Shown here piece by piece: positions 12,510 through 25,204 of a stretch of DNA of 64,000 nucleotides (positions within the stretch are counted from its first letter, which is position 1; each line of letters opens with the position of its first letter). Both the position numbers and the translations under genes were made by a program. The DNA is taken from the NCBI RefSeq assembly GCF_029168945.1, contig NC_083610.1, forward strand, positions 51,539,429 through 51,603,428, in the 5' to 3' direction. The notes under the pieces are model-generated. The model was not told where the DNA came from. It did no database searches and saw only the letters and a list, made by a program, of their open reading frames with translations. The stretch is from Cannabis sativa. Taxonomy: Eukaryota > Streptophyta > Magnoliopsida > Rosales > Cannabaceae.

Positions 12510-14421
12510 TGTTGGGAATTATTTTACCAGGATCTTAGATCTACTCACAAGTATGTTTATTAACATCCTAAATATGAACTTTCTAAAACGATAAAATAAA
12601 CACATATAAAGTTAAGAAAACCTTACATTGATGCAGCGGAATAAATGTCTCCTTCCACTCAGATCTCTAACCCTTGATTCCTTTCTGTAGCAGAGTATAA
12701 TCAAGATCTGAGCCCGAATCTCCTTCTTCTTCAAGCTTTGATCCTTCACGCCTTCCAACCTATGATTGGAGTTATCACATCGTGTGTGGGCACTTACTCT
12801 TTCACTAGGGTCACGAAAAAGATGAGGGAAAAGAGGGAGAGAGGTTTCGGCCAAGGTAGAGAGTGAGGGAAGGCTCAGTTTTTCTGAAGAGAGAAATTTC
12901 TGTCAGAAAGGCTTATGAAAACTTGTATTTTGACTGAGCCATCACTTTCTATTTATAGGCAACTTACTAGGTTTAAGTTTAGAATTATTTGGCATTAAAA
13001 TAATGAAAATAATAATTTAAAAAATCATATTAAGTGGCCGGCCATAGGTGTTGTAATGGGCCCCACTTAATTTTGCAATTTTATCAAATTTTGTCTCTAT
13101 TTTCTCAAAAACGCCAATTTTCCAATTCTAACCTTTTAAATGCCAAAACTAATTATTTAATAATTAAAATACATTATTAAATAATATTGTCATTTAATTT
13201 AATTATTAATTAGACATATAAAGTCCATTAATAAATAAATAAACCCAGAAAACTCTTTTCCTTACAATTTCACTTCGAATAAGTGAAAATTCATAAAAAT
13301 CGTACATAGTCTAACTTTAGAATTATAATTGATCAATCACGAATCAATTAATGAGTCTTATAAGCAGAATGTTCTCAACTAGAATGGGGACCATGGATCT
13401 ATATGCTGAGCTTCCAATAAGTGAACCAAATTTACCAAGTAAATTCCTACTTATTAATTCTTCGTTGAATCCACTCTTAGAACTTAGAATTGCACTCTCA
13501 GACTTATATAGAGCATATTGTATGTTTCACGATACCAATATACTATCTCATTTAACCATTGTTATAATCTTATTGTGATTTAAAGATCCTCTATATAGAT
13601 GATTTACATCGAGATGGGATTTCTTTACCGTTCTCACCCCTCAATGTATTTTATCCTTAAAACACTTAACTACTCGTAAATGGTGTTTAATGATCTAATA
13701 ATTAGTCAGTTAAACAAGAGCTCATCCATTTACTTCTATTTGCTAAGCTCGAAGTGGAATCATCACTTAACTTCTATACACCAAGAGAAGCTATAGATTC
13801 CATATTTATGTTCAGTACTCCCACTCAATCATACTATCATGTTACCAAAATGTACGTATCACCCTGACCCAAAAGTAGGCTTAACTAAAAAATCAAAGAA
13901 CATGTATAATACTCTTGAGTTGAGCCTAAGCATATCAGGATTTAGATTCTTTTCAATCTTAAGATCAACTACTGATATTGACTTGGAAAGATATGTATAA
14001 CGTAAGTTTGTAATATCTTAACTTAGTGCAATATCGGTCCAAATTCAATGTATACTCCATACATTCGAAACTAGTATACTTTACTAATGTCCCTGAAAGA
14101 ACATAACACTTACTCCAAGTGTAAGTACACATCATCGCTGATTATCACATTAGTGTAAATCCAATAACACTGATGAAACAGGGACCAAGGCTTTTGATTC
14201 ATATGATCACAATCACATTCCACTGTGTTGACGATACTGTAATTGTGAATAAACATATGATCTGGATTTAACCGATTTTGTGTGTATGAATGTAATAAAC
14301 ATATTAAACATATTAAACCATTAGCATGTAAAATTCATGCAAACATCAATCACTTCAAATTTCTTATATTGATAACTAATCGCATTGTAAAGAGTTTTAT
14401 TTAGTGGCATAAAACCTAACA
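12510..14421 (-). repeat. 3' LTR of Copia element G
   Basis: On the - strand it runs TGTTAGG...CCAACA, 1912 bp. The TATA-like box CTATAAATAG (here CTATTTATAG) lies at 12949-12958. It is almost the same as 20805-22720 except for short clustered differences near 12750, 13245, 13365, 13495, 13670 and 13905. The open frame at 13351-13578 lies in U3 and is also present in solo LTR I; it is not a gene. Confidence 0.93.
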
Positions 14422-16229
14422 AACTCCCACTTGCACTAATATAAAACAAACCGTGCAAATAGGTCAACTGATGTCTTGATCTTTAGATCAAGTGTAGTAT
14501 ATTTGAATCCACCCAAACTTCGGAAACAAGTTCATAAATACTCTTATGAAACATCCTTTACTATATGCTTTACTCATCAAGTGATACTGAAATCTTTACT
14601 GTTTTAAAAGTACATCCGAATTAACCGTAGGACATATCTCTCATATTTTAAAATATGTAATTGAGATAATACAAAGGTAGACTTTTCTTCAAAGGATATA
14701 ACTTTCGGTATTTTCGAATAGACCAAGTTATAGTTCTTCTCTCCAGAGCTTGAATTATTATACAATAATTCCCGCACCCCCAAAGTAAAAGCACCATCTT
14801 AAGAATTTCGAAATTAGATGGTGTGATACAAAGACAACTCGATACACGCTTCCTTAATATCTGACATATAGATCACTTTCATAAATCCTTCTTGAATATC
14901 TTCTAATGTTCCCTATTTGATTACATCTCGTATAGCTCCCACTCAATAATCGTATGTCCGGTTAAATAATACTTTTAACCTCTCGATTGCTTAGAGAGTT
15001 ACCTAGTTGTGACTTTTGTATTAGTCTCGAAACTTTAAGTCAAGACTAAGTCATCAACATAGCGTACTAGTATTTGAAGTGAAAAAATACATGCCGTAGA
15101 TTAAGTAATCAAAATTAAGATACCATCAAATTTTATGAGGATTAAGAATTCTATGTTCAAGTCATTTGAATGGACCGAACTGTAGTTCTTTATATTATTC
15201 TCATAATTCGATAAGCTATACCTATCCATGTGAATGGTTAGATTTGCTTTTCAAAAGAGTGTTCTTAAGTACCTATCACAATTATCAACCTAATGAAGAT
15301 GGGTATAGAACTTTAAAATTCTCCCACTCAATTAAGGTAGTGTGAAACTTTAACAAAGAACTTTCAAAGGTATCAAACTCTTACTTACAACAAGAAAACG
15401 AAATGGAACATACAATCAAGATCAAGAATTTATATTGACAATAGCTGACTCATTATATTACTTCTATGTTTAAACAAGATATGTGTTTCATAGGGAATTG
15501 TGGAATAGACTCCACCCCTAAGTATATAGAGATTATGATCCACCCCTAAAGGTTGTAAAGATCATGATTCTCTAAGTGTGATAGAGTTTATGTGGAGTTG
15601 AATACTATCCAGAGTTCATTAGATATAAAAGATCGTTGAACTGCATAGTTTTCTTAACTTTTCTCCACCCCTATCAGATCATAAGATCCTTTTATTAAAC
15701 AAATTCTTAATAATTGTATGAGAATGAACAATTATTGATAAACATAGAAATAATTTCTAGTGTTTATATAATATAACTCTATGAAGAGTTGTAAATATTA
15801 TAGAATTTGTATCAATAATAAAAACACTTACACATACAAACATATAAATATAATGGGGTAATAATTGATGAAGATAGAATTAAATGAAGCTCAATCTCAT
15901 AAATTGCAATAGGGAATTTCGAAAAAAAATAAAACTTTATTAATAATAAAAAAAATATTGCAACAATATGAGAGAAACAGGGATAAATATCCCTAACTAA
16001 AATTTGAAATCCAAATTGTCTTTAAACTAAAACAATTAATTCAAAAATAAATTGAAGAGCTTCATCTTCATCTCGGACGATTTCACCCTTGGTCCAAATT
16101 TTGCCGATCCAACTCAATTGAGTTCAAGTAGCTTGGCCTATAAGAAGAAGAAAACAAATAAACAAAGTTAGTCCGTAATTATAAATCCAATTGGATAATA
16201 ATTCACTAAAACTCTTAAAGTTTATGAAA
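14422..16229 (-). pseudogene. Copia pol remnant of element G
   Basis: This 1.8 kb stretch stands where a 4 kb pol would be. Near 15640-15690 the - strand shows the same block as the integrase signature in the tandem array (GATAGGGGTGGAG), and near 14740-14860 it shows the RNase H-like block. Between them matches are poor and frames are broken. Reverse transcriptase cannot be traced. Large deletions, not point mutations alone, explain the loss. Confidence 0.6.
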
Positions 16230-17069
16230 GGAAATACCTTGTTTCTTTGCAAGAAGTTTAGGACATCGGGGTTTCCAATGGCCTTTTCATTGCAGTTGAA
16301 ACACTTTCCTTTAAGTGTAGCATCACCTTAAGGAGCAAATTCTTTCATGACTTTTGTTCGCTTGGTGTTCTTCCACTTCTTCTTCGATTTGGGCTTCTGT
16401 GCGCAGGCGACATTTGCTTCGGTGTTTCATCGTCCCATTACCATTACTAGGATGAGGTTTACTCCCTTTCTTCTTGGGTCCTCCAATCAAATTTTCATAA
16501 GTTTGAAGGTCATTGACTAATTCATGAAAGTCAATTTCCTTCTTATTCATGACATAATTTGATGTGTATGGTAGAAATGCTGGAGTCGTGCTATTCAAGA
16601 TAAGACTAACTTGAGTAGATCGTCCATTTCAAAGACCATGATCCTGGGCTTCTTGGAAATAACTGGACATGAGGAGAACATGATCGCGCACGTTTTGATG
16701 AGGTTCCATCCGTGCGTTAATGTACTTCTTAGTCGCGTCAAAGCGTGACTGAAGTGATGCCTTACCGAATAGCTCATTTAACTTCGTCATAACTTCAGCA
16801 GCCTCTTCTCGGCCTTTAGAAAACCGAGTTTTAAGGGTGTCAACCATGCTAGAAAGCATAAAGTATGAGCTTTGTCATTTGCCTTCGCCAACGCTCATAC
16901 TTTTCTTTCACGCCTTTGGATGCATTATCCCTGTGCACTTCGTGTGACGGCCGCTTAAAACAAACAAGGCACTTTCTCCTATGAGAGTAATATTAATGTT
17001 CTCATTCCATTTATTAAAGTTAGATCCATTCAAATTATTTTCTACAACAAGTGATAACATGGGATTCAT
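16230..17069 (-). pseudogene. Copia gag of element G
   Basis: The likely start is the ATG at 17069-17067 (MNPMLSLVVENNLNG), which leads into the Copia gag N-terminal pattern (N-L-N-G-S-N-F..W). After a stop, the central UBN2-type capsid region reads in the frame 16859-16629 (MLSSMVDTLKTRF, RFDATKKYINARM). A shifted frame then carries the basic linker (GPKKKGSKPHPS) at 16598-16323. A CCHC zinc knuckle (CFNCNE...GHW...C) lies at about 16310-16260 but is broken by a one-base frameshift between its second Cys and the His. Gag would package element RNA; this copy cannot make a full protein. Confidence 0.75.
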
Positions 17070-17244
17070 TTTGACAAACAGGATACTACAAAATAATAGA
17101 AATCAACAAATAGAAATTAATAATGGTTTAACACACAAAATCAATTCAGAAATTATAAGCACATAGCAAGTAGGAATGATATGAGAAAATACTTAAAAAT
17201 TCAATCCTAAATAATTTCCAAGGTTTTCAACAAACTGATATCAG

Positions 17245-17378
17245 TGTCCCGTTTAGGCGAGAGTCAAAGCTACCATCCATTGAATAGAGTTGTCAGCTCA
17301 TCTAAAATGTTAAACATTCTAGCAACCTTTTATTCGATCAAGATCGTAATCCGCCGTTGTCCCGTTTAGGCGAGAGTC
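17245..17378 (-). repeat. Duplicated 21-bp leader motif
   Basis: Two identical 21-bp copies at 17245-17265 and 17358-17378 (on the - strand starting GACTCTCGCC and ending AACGGGACA), 113 bp apart. A near-identical copy lies in the tandem array at 3402-3422. It is in the untranslated leader shortly before gag. Function unknown; dimerisation, packaging or a translation role would be guesses. Confidence 0.75.
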
Positions 17379-20300
17379 AAGGCTATTCTATCTCATGAGC
17401 TTCTACCATTGTTTCGCAATTTGCAAGTCAAATATGGTCGCCACCATTAGGGTGATCTATACCATATAAAACACTTACAAACCACTTATCATGCGAGATT
17501 AAACGGTGCGAAATTGCTAATGAACGTTCCTCCATTAGGGAGGATTACTCACTAAAACAAACGCGGTGTAAAACCCACAATGGAGATCGAATATCTTAAT
17601 AATAATAAAGCTCATTGTTTAAAATGTATTTTCTTATTATTCTAATAAATAAATCTCATTAAATTCTATTTAAGAATTAAAATTCAAAAATAAGAATTTA
17701 ATATAATATTTATAAAATTATACTAGATGGTGATTGAAATAAAATTAATTATTTCCATCTTAGTAATAATCTTAAATATAAATATTAAGGAAATTAATTT
17801 AAGATGAATTAAATAAATAATTAACAACTTAAAAAATTTCCTTCGAGAATATATTTATTGGGTTCGAAAATTAAGTATAAAAAAAAATTATACAATTTTC
17901 GAAAATAATAAAAATAGAAAAGAAATACTTCAAGCAAAAATATCACCTATCTAGATATTCTTTTGACTTGATAATTCAATTTCTAATAATATATATATAT
18001 ATTTTAAATTCACTTATTTTAAATTAATCTATTAAATGAAAAAATCATTGACTTGAGTTGGTCCAAGAATTAATTAAAATAATTAATTAATTTACAACTC
18101 AATCTATTTTTCAAAAAAAATTCGAAAATATTGCATAATTAAAATGCAATTTTCGAAATTGATTAATAAAATAAAGAAAAATATATATTTTGAAAATTAT
18201 TTAAATTTAAGTTGAAAAATTAAATTTCAACCTAAAATTAATTTTCTATTTAATTAAGTGTCATGAAAAATCAATAAATATTTAAGTATCATGATGAAAA
18301 TCAACTTAGATATTTAGATTTTTCAACTTAATTAATTGTATTAAATTCAAGAAATAAATAATTAAGTGTAGAGAAGCCTTAATTATTAATTTCTATTTAA
18401 TACTAGGAAAAATATACTTAATAAAATTGTACCAAAATTAATTATTTAAATAATTAATTTCACAAAAATATAATATTTTCCTATAAGTATTAGAAATAAT
18501 AAGTAGTCTAGAAATTACTATCTAGAAAATATCTTATTTGACTAAGTATCTTTTCAAAATTTGAAAAATATCTAATTTAAGTTATATAGAAAAAATCTAA
18601 AACTTAAATAATTTCAAATCTAGATTTAATTAAATATCACAAATTAAGTTGTAACCACTTAATTTGAAGATATCTTTTGAAGTTAATATTTAAAAAAATA
18701 TCAACCAAAAAAATATCTAAAATATTCCATTTTAAGTTAATATTTGAAAAGATATTAACTTAAAAAATATCTTAAGAATCTTTAATAACTAATGCCTAAG
18801 ATTCCTCAACTTGATTTAAAATTTAAATCAAATATTCAAATTTAAGTTAGTTAAGAAAATCAAATACAACTAATTTATAACTTAAATAGGAATATTTAAT
18901 TAAATAAGCTCCAGAAAGAATCTTAGTTAGTTAAAATTCTATATTTAATTAAATACAAGAAAAATACAAATAGTTTATCTAGAAATAATATCTAAACTAA
19001 AAGTGTTTTTCTTAAAATTAACTTTAAAATATTAAAATGAAAATAAATTTTCATATATTTTAAAAGTTAATTATGTTGCTAATTCAATTTTATTAGGTCA
19101 AACTATTATAATTAACCTAGTACAAATATTCAAATCGTGCAAATGGGCCTTCACAATTTGGGGTAGTTCATGTGAGTGGGTGTCGGGTTCGATATGTCGT
19201 ACCCACTTCTATGGCACCCAACTCTCACACAAGGCCCAAAAGAGAGGAATTTAACCTTAAAATGAATAACTGTTATTAATTGAATAGGTCCAATAACTAA
19301 ATGGACCTAAATAAAATCTATCATGGTGTGACATTTTATTTAGCAACAACCTATATGCATCTATATAATAAAATAAACATATAGGCTCACACAGACACAC
19401 TTTGGATGGATCCTATCATGTTGCTAGGTCATACACGATGAAAGAAGATTGTAAAATTTACTCGTTACAAATTATTTACTCGACTATTAATGGAGCCATC
19501 AGATCATTAGATCTGGCAAAAAGTAACCATGGCTATTTGCAATCAAGTAATAATAGGTTTTTAAAACTTACATACAAGCTAAAAACACATACTCCTGCAA
19601 CAAGGTTAGCTGGATAGTTGGAAGTAGGATTTATTTAATTTTAAATAAATAATTTCGAAAAATAAATAATTAAATAAAATATTTTAATTAATTTCAAAAA
19701 ATAAAAAAAATTTAATTAATTTCGAAAATAAAATAAAAAATAATAAAAAATATTTAAAATTTCGAAATTATTTTAAAAAAAAATTAAAATTAAACCTACT
19801 ATTTGAAAAATTAGGTTTCAACCAACCTAAATATCATTTCAAAATTTGCTAACTACTTTTTAAAATTAAATGTTATTTTAAAATTAAAAATTAAATAAAA
19901 ATTAGAAAAGATAAATAAAATATCTTTTCAGATTTTTAAATTTAATTTAAATAAATAAAATAACAAAATTTAAAAGTTAGCAAAATATCTTATATCTATT
20001 TAAAATTACATGATTATAAATATCTTATTTTAAATTTAAATAAGGTCAAAATATCTAAAAAGATTTAAAAAATCTTAATAGATAAGATATTTTTAAAATA
20101 TCTTAAAAGATAAGATATTTTTAAATATCTTTAAAAGATATTATAAATATCTTAAAAGATAAGATATTTTTAAATATCTTAAAAGATATTATAAATATCT
20201 TAAAAGATATTTTAAATATCAAAAAATATCTGACCTTAAATTTAAAAAAATATAATCAAATTTAAAAATAAGATAGATTTTTACAAAAAGATAAATACTA

Positions 20301-20785
20301 GCTTCTATTCAAATTCAAATTACACTAATATCTTGAATTAAATTAAAAAAAATTAAATTAATTCAAAATGATAATTAGAATTGAATTAGGAATAGTAATA
20401 GTATATATATAAAACCATACAAAAAATTGGAAGTTAATTCCATGAAAAGGTATGAAAAATTGAAGAAAATTGAAAAAATTCGAAACTGTACGGACAGCTC
20501 TGCGATCAGTGAAACTATCAAGACATTTCCGATTTTGTCAAATCTTCCAAAAATCATAACTAATTCAAATAAAATCCAAATTGAGTTCTGTAAAAGGCTA
20601 ACTTGCTTAATTTTTTCCATACTATCCAATAAAAATAATTCCAGAACCGAAATAACAATTATTTTTCACGAAAATTTCATAATCATCAATCAATCATCAA
20701 ATAACACTCAATACAACATAATACCATCCAAAGAACATACAAACAATCGTTTTAAAGTCCAAATTACATGCAAGTAAATCAATTA
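17379..20785 (-). other. AT-rich leader of element G, non-coding
   Basis: About 3.4 kb between PBS and the leader motif, very rich in A and T, with no domain. Overlapping frames at 20375-20777 exist on both strands and have no family resemblance. The tandem array lacks this part, so it is dispensable or private to G. A somewhat less AT-rich island at 19130-19620 has no recognised content. Confidence 0.6.
20040..20230. repeat. Self-complementary minisatellite of AAAGATATTT-like units
   Basis: The sequence alternates KAAGATATTT and AAATATCTT words (such as TCTTAAAAGATAAGATATTT), repeated with a period of about 30 and 60 bases. Because each word is the complement of another, the tract can fold on itself in many registers. 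It lies in the leader of G. Confidence 0.75.
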
Positions 20786-20802
20786 CCATGGCTCTGAGGC
20801 CA
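20786..20802 (-). promoter_or_regulatory. Primer binding site of element G
   Basis: On the - strand TGGCCTCAGAGCCATGG starts two bases after the LTR end. It matches the initiator tRNA-Met primer site (TGGTATCAGAGCCATGG) except for two bases. This fixes the 5' end of the element and its - orientation. Confidence 0.8.
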
Positions 20803-20804
20803 GT

Positions 20805-22720
20805 TGTTGGGAATTATTTTACCAGGATCTTAGATCTACTCACAAGTATGTTTATTAACATCCTAAATATGAACTTTCTAAAACGATAAAATAAACACAT
20901 ATAAAGTTAAGAAAACCTTACATTGATGCAGCGGAATAAATGTCTCCTTCCACTCAGATCTCTAACCCTTGATTCCTTTCTGTAGCAGAGTATAATCAAG
21001 ATCTGAGCCCGAATCTCCTTCTTCTTCAAGCTTTGATCCTTCACGTCAGCTTCCAATCTATGATCGAGCACGTTGCTTACTGTGTGTGGGCACTTACTCT
21101 TTCACTAGGGTCACGAAAAAGATGAGGGAAAAGAGGGAGAGAGGTTTCGGCCAAGGTAGAGAGTGAGGGAAGGCTCAGTTTTTCTGAAGAGAGAAATTTC
21201 TGTCAGAAAGGCTTATGAAAACTTGTATTTTGACTGAGCCATCACTTTCTATTTATAGGCAACTTACTAGGTTTAAGTTTAGAATTATTTGGCATTAAAA
21301 TAATGAAAATAATAATTTAAAAAATCATATTAAGTGGCCGGCCATAGGTGTTGTAATGGGCCCCACTTAATTTTGCAATTTTATCAAATTTTGTCTCTAT
21401 TTTCTCAAAAACGCCAATTTTCCAATTCTAACCTTTTAAATGCCAAAACTAATTATTTAATAATTAAAATACATTATTAAATAATATTGTCATTTAATTT
21501 AATTATTAATTAGACATATAAAGTCCATTAATAAATAAATAAACCCCGTAAAACTCTTTTCCTTACAATTTCACCCCCGAATAGTGAAAATTCATAAAAT
21601 CGTACATAGTCTAACTTTAGAATTATAATTGATCAATCACGAATCAATTAATGAGTCTTATAAGGTAATCGTTCTCAACTAGAATGGGGACCATGGATCT
21701 ATATGCTGAGCTTCCAATAAGTGAACCAAATTTACCAAGTAAATTCCTACTTATTAATTCTTCGTTGAATCCACTCAGAACTTAGAATTGCACTCGTACT
21801 TATATGTAGCATATTGTATGTTTCACGATACCAATATACTATCTCATTTAACCACTGTTATAATCTTATTGTGATTTAAAGATCCTCTATATAGATGATT
21901 TACATCGAGATGGGATTTCTTTACCGTTCTCACCCCTCAATGTATTTTGCCCCTTAAAACACTTAGCTACCTGTAAATGGTGTTTAATGATCTAATAATT
22001 AGTCAGTTAAACAAGAGCTCATCCATTTACTTCTATTTGCTAAGCTCGAAGGGAATCATCACTTAACTTCTATACACCAGTAGAAGCTATAGATTCCATA
22101 TTTATGTTCAGCACTCCCACTCAATCATACTATCATGTTCCCAAAATATACGTATCACCCTGACCCAAAAGTAGGCTTAACTAATAAATCAAAGAACATG
22201 AATAAGCACTTCCCGAGTTGAGCCCAAGCATATCAGGATTTAGATTCTTTTCAATCTTAAGATCAACTACTGATATTGACTTGGAAAGATATGTATAACG
22301 GTAAGTTTGTAATATCTTAACTTAGTTGCAATATCGGTCCAAATTCAATGTATACTCCATACATTCGAAACTAGTATACTTTACTAATGTCCTGGAAAGA
22401 ACATAACACTTACTCCAAGTGTAAGTACACATCATCGCTGATTATCACATTAGTGTAAATCCAATAACACTGATGAAACAGGGACCAAAGCTTTTGATTC
22501 ATATGATCACAATCACATTCCACTGTGTTGACGATACTGTAATTGTGAATAAACATATGATCTGGATTTAACTGATTTTGTGTGTATGAATGTAATAAAC
22601 ATATTAAACATATTAAACCATTAGCATGTAAAATTCATGCAAACATCAATCACTTCAAATTTCTTATATTGATAACTAATCAGATTGTAAAGAGTTTTAT
22701 TTAGGGCATAAAACCTAACA
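20805..22720 (-). repeat. 5' LTR of Copia element G
   Basis: 1916 bp, the same terminal sequences as its partner, TATA-like box at 21249-21258. The transcription start should lie to the left of that, toward the CT/GA-rich leader. Followed at 22721 by the target duplication GTATG. Confidence 0.93.
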
Positions 22721-22725
22721 GTATG

Positions 22726-25140
22726 TTATATACTAGGTTGATATTACGTGCAATGCATGTATACTTAGTTTTCTTTTTAATTAGGTTCAATTAGGTGATG
22801 TTAAGTGCAATACATGTATGTTTATGTTTTTTTAATTAAGTAATGTATTTTTTTTTTAATTTTTGAAATGGAATTTGAGATTTTAATCTTAAAATTTTTT
22901 TAGCTATTGCTACATTGGTATTTTATTTGAATGTTATTATATATACGTATTTTTCAAATTTTATTAATAATTAAGCTAAAATATGGTTAAAATATTTATA
23001 ATATTTAAAATTTAAATTTCTTTATATAAAATATCTACATAATTTTACTTTTTATTATAATTTAAAATTAAACCAGTAAATTTAAAAATATGATTAAAAA
23101 TATCTATAATGTTTTTTTTTTTAAAATTAAATTTCTTTATTTAAATATCTACATAATAATGAATAAATTTAAAAATATGATTAAAAATATCTGTAATATT
23201 TTATGTATTTTAAATTTAAATTAATTTTTTTTTATATAAAATATCTATATAATTTTTATTTTTAAATAAATATAATAATAATATAAAATTAATGAAGAAT
23301 ATTCTGTTAAGTAATAGGATATTCTGTTAAAGTTAACATAGAAACCCAAAAGATATCATTACACTAATAATTCTGTTACATAGCCACATTTTATATAGAG
23401 TATATATAATATAATAATCAAATTTAATATTAATTTTAATTAATTTGATTAATTTAATTTTTTATTTTGAAAATTGGTTAAAAAAAAAGATATTTAGATA
23501 TGTACCTTAACTAAATGTGTATTATTTTATTTTTGTTAAGATATCTTCATCTTCTTCTTTTTTTTCAAAATTGGGTTATTATTTAATTATATATATATTG
23601 TTTTCAAAATTATAAATATATCGATATTTTATTTTTAAACTATATTATGTATATATATTTAAAAATAATATTCATTTTTAGAAATGATTAGTAAATATTA
23701 TTTTTAAAATATAGTTTTAAATAATATTTTATTTGAAAAATTTATTATAGGCCTATAAAATATATTTTTTTATAATATATATGTATATATATAATATTAT
23801 TAGTTATTTTATAAAATATTATTTTTTTTTTTAAAATCACACTAATTTTTAAAAGTTAAATTATAGTAATAGGTGCTGTAGTAACTATTGTTCAAAAATT
23901 GTTGAAATGTTATTTAATTTTTTCAAAATAACCTAATGCATTATATTCTTGTTTATATTTTAATTTTAGAAATTATATTTTATAATTAATTATTTTGTAA
24001 AATATTTTAAAATAATTCCAATATTAAATAATTAATTAAATTTTATTTATTTTGTTAACGCAGATTTTTGTTAACAAAATAATAAGCCTTTTCTATAATA
24101 AATAAATTTCACAATTATTTATATAACAATTAATTATAAGAATGGCAATAAATGACAAGATAACTTTTTATGTAGTTTTGAAGTTAAATCTTCATAGTAC
24201 ACGAGTACATCTTATTTAAGTTTGAAAGATTGTATACAGAATACCATGACATCATTTTTCAAGAATAATAAATACAATGTTATCTATTTTTCTAAAGGTT
24301 GGCCCTCATGTGTTCCCTGGTTTCTGTCCTTATTTATTGGATTTTAGGATGACAGTTATTTTCTTGGGATATGATCATTTGCAACTGCTCATGAAACATG
24401 GACATTCTCACGTTTCATTTTTCATGCAAATAATTATAAATAATTGTATAACTGCTGTTTATCTTTATCTGAAGACGATTATGCTGATTGTGCTTCGTTG
24501 ATCTCGCCATTCAAGTAATACTTTTCTTAAATACCTTCACGGAAAAATGTCTAAGTGTACAATTATAGTGCATCTCGCATCCTTCCTTTGAGTGAAGTAT
24601 AGGCAAGACGATTACTTCAATGTGTTAAGAGCTGAGATGAAGAATGTTGAAGAAGTTGTCTTTATTCTTCTAACATACTCATGAGTATGTGAATCAATGA
24701 GCTACATACTCATTATCTACCCATTTCAAACAGTACCATTATATACTCCGTTTATCCCAAAATAGACTTATTCACCTCGTTGGTCCCATCAGTTTGTAGT
24801 TATTACTCATGTCTCACTATTGTCTTTGTGACGGCGAGTTTGAGTGTTTCTACTGACTATATTTCCCGAGGAAAGTCATGTAAGTGCATTTATTAATGTG
24901 TAATTTAACTTGGTTTATATTCCAGCTTTATTACACGTGTCAACTTTTTATTGATGCTCAAAATATGGGTTTAATAATTGCCCGCTAAAAATTGCTTTTT
25001 AAAGTAAAAAAGACGTTTTAAATGCCTTAAGGGTACAATCGTATATTCCCCATTTAGAAATTGCATGCTTTCATTTTGGCGAATCAAAACTTTGAGGCAA
25101 ATCATTTCACCATTTAATGTTCTAACCGTTCCTTTCCCAT
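22726..25140. other. AT-rich region, no gene recognised
   Basis: 22726-24200 is dominated by A/T runs and short TATA repeats. 24200-25140 is more complex, but the only open frame of note (24277-24501) has no domain, no splice context and ordinary length for chance. The 3' LTR of Tat element B should lie on this side, but I could not find a partner sequence on the right that would prove it. Confidence 0.5.
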
Positions 25141-25197
25141 TAGTTCCCATCCATTTGATCTACTCTTTTCGTGATTGAACGTTTATTGTCTTTTGGG

Positions 25198-25204
25198 TAT
25201 AAAT
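25198..25204 (+). promoter_or_regulatory. TATA box of element B antisense gene
   Basis: TATAAAT in the phrase GGGTATAAATTTGAAG, followed by a CT-rich leader, a GTAAGT donor at 25432 and an acceptor at 25952. The same layout with TATTTAAA is found in element A. Confidence 0.55.

Larger units (their letters stand above)
12510..22720 (-). mobile_element. Copia element G, full length, degraded coding
   Basis: Two long LTRs (12510-14421 and 20805-22720) flank a 6.4 kb internal region. A perfect 5-bp target duplication GTATG lies at 12505-12509 and 22721-22725, so this is one insertion event. On the - strand the order is LTR, PBS (20786-20802), a 3.5 kb AT-rich leader, gag (about 17069-16230), a shrunken pol remnant (to 14422), polypurine tract (complement of AACTCCCACTTG at 14422-14433) and LTR. 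The LTRs match over long identical runs, while gag is frameshifted and pol is mostly gone. The element therefore probably moved when it was already unable to make its own enzymes. Confidence 0.9.

Noticed and set aside
12255..12563. 102-codon frame with a proline run
   Set aside because: It runs into (AT)n and (TATG)n simple repeats and into the LTR of G; no domain.
17245..17378. CRISPR-like spaced repeat
   Set aside because: Only two copies with one spacer in a plant retrotransposon leader; not an array.
20375..20777. Overlapping open frames on both strands in the AT-rich leader of G
   Set aside because: AT-rich low-complexity translation with no family resemblance, and the two frames overlap; best explained as chance.
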